From the NCBI GenBank assembly GCA_963753685.1, contig CAVWDE010000001.1, positions 62,001 through 126,000 of the forward strand: a DNA stretch of 64,000 nt, given 5' to 3'. The position numbers and the translations under genes are program-made. Below are positions 44,893 to 52,372 of the stretch, piece after piece. This DNA comes from DATAOG01 sp963753685. Its GTDB lineage: Bacteria; Pseudomonadota; Alphaproteobacteria; Geminicoccales; Geminicoccaceae. Numbering within the stretch: position 1 is the first letter of the stretch; the number at the start of each line of letters is the position of its first letter. The notes beneath the pieces were generated by a model that was not told where the DNA came from, did no database searches, and was given only the letters and a program-made list of their open reading frames with translations.

Positions 44893-47193
44893 TCATTGTC
44901 GTCGGGTGAAGCTCAAGACTCTTTCGCTAAAATGCTTGAGTTCTCCGTCGTTTACGGTCGCGGTCTCCCACGCGGCGTTGGTATCGTGGTGGAACCTGTT
45001 CGCGTATTCGAGGAGTTCACGAAGCTCAGTGATGTCCTTTGGCGAAAGAATCTGTTCGCGCGTGCCGCTCTTCTGCTCGCAGGTTCTACGGAATGGGCCA
45101 AGCAGCGACCCCGGAGGAAACTGCTCTGGGTACGCCACCCGGATATAGGATTCGAGGATTGGTCGCAGCGCCACGGCCACGGCGCGCTCATCAGCGGCAT
45201 TACTGGTTCTTAGGTAGTGCCGAACGAGGTTGTGGCGCCGATCGTGCTCGGTGATGCAGTCTTGACTCACGTCCCAAAGGGCCAGGGTCGAACCCGCCCC
45301 GTCACGCGTGATCTTAATTGCAGTCCGGACGTCCGTGTCTGCACCTTCCCAAAGGGTGCACAGGAAGGATTTGGAATGGGAAAGCACAATCACCTGTTCG
45401 ACGGTAGCTACTACGCGCCGCATCTCCTGCACCGTCGTGAGCGACCGGTGTTCGTCCAGGCTGGTGAGGGGATCGTCTATCACGACGATCTTCCTGTTTT
45501 GCTTCAAGTTTCGATCGAGCGAAGCAAAGAAAAAAGCAAGCGCTAGCGTGTTCCGATCCCCTGCGCTCAACGTGTTCCGAAAGGACGGGCCGAGGTCACC
45601 GTCCGAAGTGATCGGCACCTCTTGGTTGTTGATCAGAATGTAGTACCCGCACGTCGACCCACCCCGCGTGTTGATAGAGTTCATGCGACTCAGCCGGAAG
45701 CCTGCGTTGAAACGCCGCAAATAGTCGTTGATGACTATTTCGTAAGCCGGAAATACAGCCTGTCTATATTGGTAGAGTGCGGCCCGAGCCTCATCTCGCG
45801 ATGTTTCGGTCGAAGTCTTCGCGGCTTTTTCGGTAAGAAAATCAGCGCATAGAGGTGCGATCTCCGGACTATAGCGCGCCTTGATCGCCTTCAGGCGCGT
45901 TAGATCCGCCGCTAATGTAGCGACGTTCGCCGAAGCTGCCTTCTCCTTCACGATGGCGATCTGGGCATTTACCGTCTCCAGCGAGCCGTTCAGCCCGCCC
46001 ACCGCGTCTCGCTGCTTGTGATAGGCCTCGACGGCGGCGCTGGCCTCCGCTGACAGCGTCAATTGCTCAAGCGGTGTTGCAAGTTTCGCCCGCAGCACCA
46101 TCACGATCGCTTCCAATGCTGCTTGCCGCGCCCGTACTATCGCCGCAGTGTCGAGACCGAGATCCGGGACCTCGGTGAACTCTGCCCAGAACTGCCGGCG
46201 CTGAACCGCCACCCGGACCGCTCGCTCGAAGGCGGCTATCGCTTCCCCGCTGTGCGCCGCAGTGAGCGAGGTCAGTCCTTGAGTGATCGCCTCCTTCAGG
46301 TTCTCATAGGCATCGCTAAAGTAGGTTCGGTAGAGCGCGATCACCGCCGAACCATCCAAGTCCTGTGCACAGAAGGGGCAGATTTCACCGTCGCGGTCTG
46401 CGGACGCCCGACCTACGCGATGCATACCGTCCCCTACCCAGGCCTCGCCGCCTGCGCCCAAACTGGCGAGGTGGGCTCGCACCCGGGCGGCTGCACCGGC
46501 CCCGAGTTCGGGTAAATCGCGCCGCAGGAGCGCGACAATCGCCGCAACGTCGAACTCGGGGAGAGCGAGCGTTTCAAAGGCCGGTGCGCGCCGGAGTGCA
46601 TCGGCGGCGTGCCCCGCAGCCAGGTCGCGCTCCGCCTCCTCAATCGCCTGCTCGATGTCAGCTCGCCTTTCTAACGCGCAAAAGGCGTCGACCGTCAGAG
46701 CGCCGCGAACGGCCGCCGGGATTGCGTCGCTTCTCGCTCGGAGCGCGCGAATGTGCTCCTCGATGCTGGCGATATGGCCTTGCAGCACCTCGCTGAGTGC
46801 AACGCCCTGGGCGCCAAGGATGAACTCATGCAGGTGCTGCCGATGCTCGGGATCGATGTCGACGCCGGAGCAGACGTTGTCAGCCACAAAGAGGTCATCG
46901 AAGACAACGATCTCGGGTAAGATCCGCGACCAACTCCCCCGCTGAAAGATTGCGGTACCGCCGCCGCTTCCGGTTAGAACGACAAGCGGTGGGTGATGGG
47001 CGGCGAGTTGCCGACGCTCGAGGATGGGGACAGGATCGCCGGTGCCTAGCGAGCGGAGCACAGCCGCCAGTGTCGTCTTGCCGCGACCATTTTCCGCGTA
47101 AACCAGAGTAAGCTTCTTCAGGGGGAGGATCGCTCCAGCATCGACGGAGTCGAACTGGCCGATATTCCGCAGAAGCTGAATGCACTCGATCAA
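44893..47193 (-). CDS. AAA_13-type coiled-coil ATPase with zinc-hook-like motif
   Basis: 766 residues from TTG 47193, chosen because gaggagga lies five to six bases upstream and the product then begins with the family opening (IECIQLLRNIGQFDSVDAGA). ABC-type ATPase halves flank a coiled coil: Walker A in LVYAENGRGKTTLAAVLRSL; ICPFCAQDL (CxxC hook) near residue 280; signature TLSAGDRNTLALAFFFASLD; Walker B KIVVIDDPLTSLDEHRS; H-loop VIVLSHSKSF. The C-terminal tail has RPILESYIRV and EYANRFHHD. The layout recalls RloC, a zinc-hook anticodon nuclease related to PrrC, though the nuclease triad cannot be confirmed by eye. Solitary, between repeat copy 2 and a tRNA fragment. Confidence 0.8.
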   Translation of the reverse strand: MIECIQLLRNIGQFDSVDAGAILPLKKLTLVYAENGRGKTTLAAVLRSLGTGDPVPILERRQLAAHHPPLVVLTGSGGGTAIFQRGSWSRILPEIVVFDDLFVADNVCSGVDIDPEHRQHLHEFILGAQGVALSEVLQGHIASIEEHIRALRARSDAIPAAVRGALTVDAFCALERRADIEQAIEEAERDLAAGHAADALRRAPAFETLALPEFDVAAIVALLRRDLPELGAGAAARVRAHLASLGAGGEAWVGDGMHRVGRASADRDGEICPFCAQDLDGSAVIALYRTYFSDAYENLKEAITQGLTSLTAAHSGEAIAAFERAVRVAVQRRQFWAEFTEVPDLGLDTAAIVRARQAALEAIVMVLRAKLATPLEQLTLSAEASAAVEAYHKQRDAVGGLNGSLETVNAQIAIVKEKAASANVATLAADLTRLKAIKARYSPEIAPLCADFLTEKAAKTSTETSRDEARAALYQYRQAVFPAYEIVINDYLRRFNAGFRLSRMNSINTRGGSTCGYYILINNQEVPITSDGDLGPSFRNTLSAGDRNTLALAFFFASLDRNLKQNRKIVVIDDPLTSLDEHRSLTTVQEMRRVVATVEQVIVLSHSKSFLCTLWEGADTDVRTAIKITRDGAGSTLALWDVSQDCITEHDRRHNLVRHYLRTSNAADERAVAVALRPILESYIRVAYPEQFPPGSLLGPFRRTCEQKSGTREQILSPKDITELRELLEYANRFHHDTNAAWETATVNDGELKHFSERVLSFTRRQ

Positions 47194-47404
47194 ACCGATC
47201 CTCCTCTTCCCGCAAGACGCTGAGAATGGCCCCCGTCGGGCAACTTCGGCGTGATACGTCGTGTTCTGGCGGGGGTCAATCGTGAATTTGGAAACGGTTT
47301 TCAAACCGGTCGGGTTTGCTTCCGGTATACTCCCAGCTATCTTAGCAAACGCTGCAGATGCACAATCGTAAGACCGTCCAAGCTTCTGGCATAGAGGGCT
47401 TTTT

Positions 47405-47464
47405 TGGTTTCGTTACGGGCAAAATTCGAACCTGCGACGTTCACGCTATGAGCTCGGCGAGCTA
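47405..47464 (-). pseudogene. Decayed initiator-tRNA(Met) 3' fragment
   Basis: The minus strand begins TAGCTCGCCGAGCTCATAGC, then TGAACGTCGCAGGTTCGAAT, and ends CGAAACCA. Compared from memory with the alphaproteobacterial initiator tRNA (TAGCTCGTCAGGCTCATAAC..., GTCGCAGGTTCAAATCCTGC), about 38 of 47 bases agree, including the CAT anticodon and the T-loop. The anticodon stem no longer pairs and the 5' half is absent, so it is not a working tRNA. It may be an old attachment-site duplication. Confidence 0.5.
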
Positions 47465-47472
47465 GCTTCGTC

Positions 47473-49347
47473 TCACTTGGCCCCGCCCGCGAACCAGAAG
47501 GTGTCGGGGCGGTAGATGCCGAACTGGGCGCCGGGTTCCCAGTTGAAGATCGCCTTGTCGGGCACGTTGCGCAGGCGTTCGCTGGCGACCACCGGCTGCG
47601 GGACGGCGCCGATCAGGCCGATCGAGTAGACCTGCTGGCTCCAGATCTCGAGCATCTCCTGCCAGATCTGCCGCCGCTCCTCATGGGTCGTGCTCACCCG
47701 CCAGGAATTGTAGAGGTCGAGCAGCCGCTTGGCCTCCGGCAGTTCGGGGGGCTCGCCCGTTTCGCCCCGGGTCTCGTAGTACTGGCCCCATTTCGGCCAC
47801 TGGTATTCCTGCTGGGTGGTCGGCGCGAACTCGTAGGGGCTCATGTCGGCCGAAGGGACGCCGTTCTCGAGGCCGAACCAGATCGTCATCAGGGTCTCGC
47901 CGGAAAAGATCCGGTTGCGCAGCACCTGGCGCTGCAGGGGCTTGGTGTAGGCGCGGATGCCGAGCTTGGCCCAGTTCTCGCGCACCAGCTGGAGGACGTC
48001 GGACTCCTCGCTGCCTTCGCCGGCGCTCTCGATGATCAGGTCCATCGGCCGGCCGTCGGGCAGCAGGCGGGCGCCGCGATCGTCGCGCCGGGTCAGGCCG
48101 ATCTCGTCGAGCAGGCGGTTGGCCGCGTCCGGGTCGAAGTTGGCCCAGGCGAAGCGGTATTCGGGCTCGTAGAGCGGGCTCGCCGGCAGGACGCTGTTGT
48201 TGCCGCCGATGCCGAGGCCGAAATAGAAGGTCTGGTTGATGTCGTCGCGCTTGATCCCGAGCGACAAGGCACGCCGGAAGCGGACATCGCGGAACAGCTG
48301 GCGCCACACCGGGTCGGTCGCGTTCAGGTTCGGATAGAGCGCCAGATCGGCGCCGCGCGCGGTCGGCCAGAGCATCGTCTTGAGGTGGCTGTGCGGCTCG
48401 CTCTCCTTGAGGAAGGTGTAGTCCTTGAAGACCAGGCCGCGCGCCTGCAGGTCGGTTTCGCCGGCGCCGGTCTTGACCGGGATCAGCTTGTTGTCGACCA
48501 CGTCCAGGATCACCCGGTCGATGTAGGGCAGCTGCTGGCCGGAGGGATCGACCCGGTAGTAGTAGGGATTGCGCTCCGCGATGAAGCGCTCGGCCGGCGC
48601 GCGCGTGCGCATCATCCACGGCTGCAGGGTCGGCAGGTCCGGGTTGTCGAAGCGGTACATGTCGTCGCGGCGGCCGTGCAGCTGCGCCCAGTCGCGCGCG
48701 CGCTCGGCGGCGACCATTTGGGCGAGCTTGGCCGGGTCGGCGTAGGTCTCGTGGAACTGCTTGAGGTAGTGGGCAGGCGCATAGATGAACAGCGGGCGCG
48801 CGCCGGCCAGCGCCGGCAGGAAGAAGGGGTTGGGCTTCGACCAGCTGTAGCGGACGGTCTGCGGGTCGAGGATCTCGACCTTGGGCAGCTCGCCCTCGAC
48901 CACCAGCTCGCGCGGCGGCCCGACCGGGCTGAGCTGGAGGTTGTTGGCCATGTCCTGCCACCAGTAGCGGAAGTCCTCGGTGGTGAACGGCGCCCCGTCC
49001 GACCAGCGGTGGCCTGTGCGCAGATGGAAGGTGAAGACGCGCCCGTTCTCGACGTCGACCGCCTTGGCGATGTCGGGCTTGAGCTCGAGGTCGCGGTCGT
49101 AGCCGATCAGACGGGCGTAGCCGTAGACCACGAGCAGGCGGGTATCGCGGTTGCTGCCGATCAGCATGCGCAGGTCGCCGCCCCGGTGGCCGAGCTCGCC
49201 GTCGATCGTGGCGATGCTCGGCTCCTGCGGCGGGCCGGGCGGCGCCGGCTGGGCCGCCGCCGGCGGCGTCGCCGGCATGGCGAGCAGGAGCAGCAACGGC
49301 AGCAGCGCCGCGAGCGCCCGCGTCCGCCAGCGGCCTTCGGTCGTCAT
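47473..49347 (-). CDS. ABC transporter substrate-binding protein, family 5 (peptide/solute)
   Basis: Periplasmic SBP_bac_5-type protein of 624 residues. From ATG 49347 (MTTEGRWRTRALAALLPLLL) there is a clear signal peptide ending PPAAAQ, with gggaga about nine bases upstream of the start. Family features are FTFHLRTGHRWSDGAPFTTEDFRYWWQDM and the RDVRFRRALSLGIKRDDIN segment. No permease or ATPase genes adjoin it, so it is an orphan binding protein or works with a distant transporter. Ligand unknown. Its 3' end lies next to the tRNA fragment. Confidence 0.88.
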   Translation of the reverse strand: MTTEGRWRTRALAALLPLLLLLAMPATPPAAAQPAPPGPPQEPSIATIDGELGHRGGDLRMLIGSNRDTRLLVVYGYARLIGYDRDLELKPDIAKAVDVENGRVFTFHLRTGHRWSDGAPFTTEDFRYWWQDMANNLQLSPVGPPRELVVEGELPKVEILDPQTVRYSWSKPNPFFLPALAGARPLFIYAPAHYLKQFHETYADPAKLAQMVAAERARDWAQLHGRRDDMYRFDNPDLPTLQPWMMRTRAPAERFIAERNPYYYRVDPSGQQLPYIDRVILDVVDNKLIPVKTGAGETDLQARGLVFKDYTFLKESEPHSHLKTMLWPTARGADLALYPNLNATDPVWRQLFRDVRFRRALSLGIKRDDINQTFYFGLGIGGNNSVLPASPLYEPEYRFAWANFDPDAANRLLDEIGLTRRDDRGARLLPDGRPMDLIIESAGEGSEESDVLQLVRENWAKLGIRAYTKPLQRQVLRNRIFSGETLMTIWFGLENGVPSADMSPYEFAPTTQQEYQWPKWGQYYETRGETGEPPELPEAKRLLDLYNSWRVSTTHEERRQIWQEMLEIWSQQVYSIGLIGAVPQPVVASERLRNVPDKAIFNWEPGAQFGIYRPDTFWFAGGAK

Positions 49348-49511
49348 CGGCGCTGTTCTCCCGACGCTCATCCTGCGCTTTGTAGCACAGACGCGCGGCC
49401 CGTCATGAGCCCGCGGGCCATTGTCGCCGGTCCGCGACCGCGACATACTGGCTCCGCCCGACGCCGGTTGCCGCCCGAGGACGCCCGCCGCTGACCGCCA
49501 TCGTCGACATC

Positions 49512-50429
49512 GTGGTGCCGATCTTCGGCCTGATGGCGTTCGGCTACGCCGCGACCTTCACCCGGGTCTTCGATGCCGCCGCATCCCAGGCGCTGGCCGC
49601 GTTCGTGTTCTATTTCGCGATTCCGGTCATGCTGTTCCGCAGCATGGCCGCGGCCGCCCTGCCCGACCAGATCCCGTGGGGCTATCTGTTGTCCTACTAC
49701 CTCGGCACGGCGATCGCCTTCGCCGCCGGGACCCTGATCGCCAGGGCCAGCTTCAGCGGCGCGTTCGCGCGCCAGGCGATCATCGGCTTCGGCTGCTCGT
49801 TCGACAATGCCGTGCTGCTCGGCATCCCGATCGTGCTGACCAGCCTTGGCGATGCCGCCGGGCTGCCGCTGTTCCTCTTGATCGCGACCCGGAGCCTGGT
49901 GCTGTTCACCGCGATCACGGTGGTGATCGAGGTCGGCCGCGGCTCGGGCGAGGGCCTGCGCCAGCTGCCGGTGGCGATCGTCCGCGGCCTGGCGACCAAC
50001 CCGATCATCTGGGGCCTGGTAGGCGGCATCGCGGTCAACCTTGCGGGCCTGAAGCTGCCGGGCACGCTCGAGCGCTGGGCGGCGCTGATCGGCGGGGCGG
50101 CGGTGCCGTGCGCGCTGTTCTCGGTCGGGGCGAGCCTGCGCGCCTATCGCCTGAAGGGCGCGCTCGCCCCGGCCGTGGTCATGTCGACCTTCAAGCTCCT
50201 GGTCCATCCGCTGCTGGTCCTCGGCCTGACCCGCTGGGTCTTCGAGGTGCCGCCGCTGTGGGCCAAGGTCGCGGTCCTGATCGCGTCCTTGCCGGTCGGC
50301 GTCAACGTCTATCTGTTCGCGGTCCGCTACGACGCCGGCCAGGCCGAGAGCGCGTCTGCGATCCTGCTCTCGAGTCTGGTCTCGGTCGTGACCGTGTCGC
50401 TGGTCCTGTTCTGGCTCGGGCCCGGCTGA
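49512..50429 (+). CDS. AEC-family transporter (auxin-efflux-carrier type)
   Basis: Inner-membrane transporter of 305 residues with about ten hydrophobic segments and the AEC pattern: an N-terminal five-helix half, a hydrophilic centre, and a second half with AKVAVLIASLPVGVNVYLFA. The start is uncertain: GTG 49512 is used, but the conserved first helix seems to extend upstream (LTAIVDIVVPIFGLMAFGYA) to a possible CTG at 49491. Bacterial members export organic acids such as malate. A 2-keto-acid hydratase gene follows after 65 bases and may share its metabolite class. Confidence 0.88.
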   Translation: MVPIFGLMAFGYAATFTRVFDAAASQALAAFVFYFAIPVMLFRSMAAAALPDQIPWGYLLSYYLGTAIAFAAGTLIARASFSGAFARQAIIGFGCSFDNAVLLGIPIVLTSLGDAAGLPLFLLIATRSLVLFTAITVVIEVGRGSGEGLRQLPVAIVRGLATNPIIWGLVGGIAVNLAGLKLPGTLERWAALIGGAAVPCALFSVGASLRAYRLKGALAPAVVMSTFKLLVHPLLVLGLTRWVFEVPPLWAKVAVLIASLPVGVNVYLFAVRYDAGQAESASAILLSSLVSVVTVSLVLFWLGPG

Positions 50430-50494
50430 ACAGATGCGCGGCCGCGTCGAAGCTGGCAGAATGGCGGGCGAGGCGGGCCGGGGAGGCGAGAGCG

Positions 50495-51295
50495 ATGGTC
50501 GATCGGGCGAAGGTCGCGCGGATCGCGGACCACATTTTCGAGGCGCATCGGCGGCGGGCGCGGTTCGAGCGCCTGCGGGGCGCGCTGGCGCCCGCCTCGC
50601 TGGTCGAGGCTTATGAGGTCCAGGACGAGGTCCACCGGCGCTTCGCCGCGGCCGGTTGGGGCGAGCTCGGCGGCCACAAGATCGCGCTCACCTCGAAGGC
50701 GATCCAGGAGCTCTGCGGGGTCGATCAGCCGGCCGGCGGCGCGATCTTCGCGAGCACCATCCGGAGCTCGCCCGCGACCCTGCGCCTTGCCGACTTCATG
50801 CACCTCGGCCTCGAGTTCGAGCTCGGCGTCCGCCTCGGCCGCGACCTGCCGGCCGCGGGCGCGCCCTACACCCTCGCCAAGGTGACGCCGGCGGTCACGG
50901 CCTGCATGCCGGCGTTCGAGCTGATCGAGGACCGGAACGCCGACTACGCCGACCTCGATGCCGCCTCGATCCTGACCGACAAATGCTGGTGCGGTGGTGT
51001 GGTGCTGGGGCCGGAGGTCGCGGACTGGCAGGGCCTCGATCTCGAGACCACGCCGGTCGAGCTGATCTGGAACGGCGCGGTCGTCGACCAGGGAGTGACC
51101 GGTGCCGCCATGGGCCACCCGTTCGAATCGCTGGCCTGGCTCGCCAACCTGCTCGCCTCCCGCGGCCGCGGCATGCGGGCCGGCGACATCGTGATCACCG
51201 GCAGCGCGCTCAGGACCCGTTTTCCCGAGGTCGGCGACGACGTCACCTACCGGATCGCCGGCCTCGGCGAGACCACGGCCCGGATGGTCAAATAA
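50495..51295 (+). CDS. 2-keto-4-pentenoate hydratase family protein
   Basis: 266-residue fumarylacetoacetase-fold enzyme of the MhpD/XylJ type, which hydrates 2-hydroxypenta-2,4-dienoate-like intermediates in aromatic meta-cleavage pathways. Motifs: GGHKIALTSKAIQELCGVDQ, FMHLGLEFELGVRLGRDLP (metal-binding Glu pair) and the GAAMGHPFESLAWLANLLAS C-terminal region. ATG 50495 follows gggagg at ideal distance. No other meta-cleavage genes nearby, so the natural substrate is uncertain. Confidence 0.88.
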   Translation: MVDRAKVARIADHIFEAHRRRARFERLRGALAPASLVEAYEVQDEVHRRFAAAGWGELGGHKIALTSKAIQELCGVDQPAGGAIFASTIRSSPATLRLADFMHLGLEFELGVRLGRDLPAAGAPYTLAKVTPAVTACMPAFELIEDRNADYADLDAASILTDKCWCGGVVLGPEVADWQGLDLETTPVELIWNGAVVDQGVTGAAMGHPFESLAWLANLLASRGRGMRAGDIVITGSALRTRFPEVGDDVTYRIAGLGETTARMVK

Positions 51296-51375
51296 CCGAC
51301 AGCTTCGCCACGAGGTGGCGCAAATGCGGCGTTTCTGCCAGCGGATCCGTTGGATCGCGGCGCGACCGCTGCCGC

Positions 51376-51531
51376 TCAGCAGTTACCCTTCTTGGCCTGG
51401 CCGGGCGGGCAGAAGCCCGGCGACGGCGCGCCGATCGCCGGCACGACCACCGTGGCCTTCTGGGGCTCGATCGTGGCGGTGCAGGCGGTCAGCACGGCGA
51501 GAGCGAGGAGCGCTACGAGGGCCTGCCGCAT
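51376..51531 (-). CDS. Small lipoprotein with CPPGQAKKG tail
   Basis: A 51-residue frame: signal peptide MRQALVALLALAVLTAC with lipobox LTAC (Cys 17), then a short Pro-rich stretch ending GFCPPGQAKKGNC. The CPPGQAKKG phrase recurs in small secreted proteins of alphaproteobacteria as I recall them. ggaga precedes the ATG by about nine to ten bases. The reading frame is fully consistent with a lipoprotein; role unknown. Confidence 0.7.
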   Translation of the reverse strand: MRQALVALLALAVLTACTATIEPQKATVVVPAIGAPSPGFCPPGQAKKGNC

Positions 51532-51763
51532 GCTCGGGATCTCCGCTGGTTCGAGCTTCGGTCCGAGATGGGACTATCAATCACGGGCTGGCTCGCACGA
51601 CCCGACACTATCGGAGCTGAGTTAAGGGCGCCTGAACCCGACCTCGCGGGACGGTTCACGTCGATCGAGCAGCTCGTGATCTCTTTGCCAACGTGCGGCG
51701 CGTGGAAGAGGGCGATGACGACCAACGTCCTCCGCGTCCGGCGCGACGACACGGGCAATACAG

Positions 51764-52009
51764 TCACTTGGGGTGGGGAATGATGGCGAGGACCTCATAT
51801 GTGTCATCTTGGATGATGAAATAGAAGCGCCAGTCGCGCGTCACCCGTCCCTGCCAGATATTCCGGCTTTCATCGTATTTCTTGGCGCGCAGCGATGGGT
51901 GTCGGAGATTGACCCGCAGGAGATCGAGCTGCTTGGTCGCGCGCGCCTTGATCTGGGGCGGCAGGGCCTCGAAGTCACGCGCGGCGCGCCGCGCGAGCCT
52001 GACCTTCAT
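51764..52009 (-). CDS. RelE/ParE-family toxin
   Basis: 81-residue RelE/ParE-superfamily protein: MKVRLARRAARDFEALPPQI, then KQLDLLRVNLRHPSLRAKKY, and the core RVTRDWRFYFIIQDDTYEVLAIIPHPK, matching mRNA-interferase toxins or ParE gyrase poisons. It follows the AbrB-type antitoxin with a 4-base ATGA overlap, the standard antitoxin-first order. The target (ribosome-bound mRNA or gyrase) cannot be read from sequence. Confidence 0.88.
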   Translation of the reverse strand: MKVRLARRAARDFEALPPQIKARATKQLDLLRVNLRHPSLRAKKYDESRNIWQGRVTRDWRFYFIIQDDTYEVLAIIPHPK

Positions 52010-52293
52010 GCGTCGCGGATGAGGTCCTTATACCCTTCGGTTCTCCGATGGGCCTCGAACTCCTCCATGCTCTCAAATCCCGGTGTGACCCGGCCTGCGC
52101 AGACATCCTTCAGGCCCTCGGTGATGGCCGCCTCGACGCGCGGATCGCGCTCCGGTGGCGCCGCCGGCCTGAGAAGCACGCCATTCTCGACGACCTCGGC
52201 TTCGAGATAGTCCCCCTCGGAGACCCCAAGTTTCTGCCACGCCTCCTTGGGCAAGGTGATCCGAGCGGCGCTGCCAACCTTCAGGCGCTGCAT
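52006..52293 (-). CDS. AbrB/MazE-type antitoxin
   Basis: 95 residues with an N-terminal SpoVT/AbrB DNA-binding swapped-hairpin segment (LKVGSAARITLPKEAWQKLG and VSEGDYLEAEVVENGVLLRP), then a charged C-terminal tail (FESMEEFEAHRRTEGYKDLI) that should embrace the toxin. Such antitoxins usually autorepress their own promoter. The pairing of an AbrB-fold antitoxin with a RelE-type toxin is like PrlF-YhaV. Confidence 0.85.
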   Translation of the reverse strand: MQRLKVGSAARITLPKEAWQKLGVSEGDYLEAEVVENGVLLRPAAPPERDPRVEAAITEGLKDVCAGRVTPGFESMEEFEAHRRTEGYKDLIRDA

Positions 52294-52372
52294 ATCATTT
52301 GCCTTCTAAGCCTCATGGATTTCGGCCCGATCATCCTGACCGATACATATATATTCCACCTCGGCGGGGCCG

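Noticed and set aside
47375..47408. Terminator on the plus strand with T-run (gggcttttttgg)
   Set aside because: The stem is poor and no plus-strand gene ends there.
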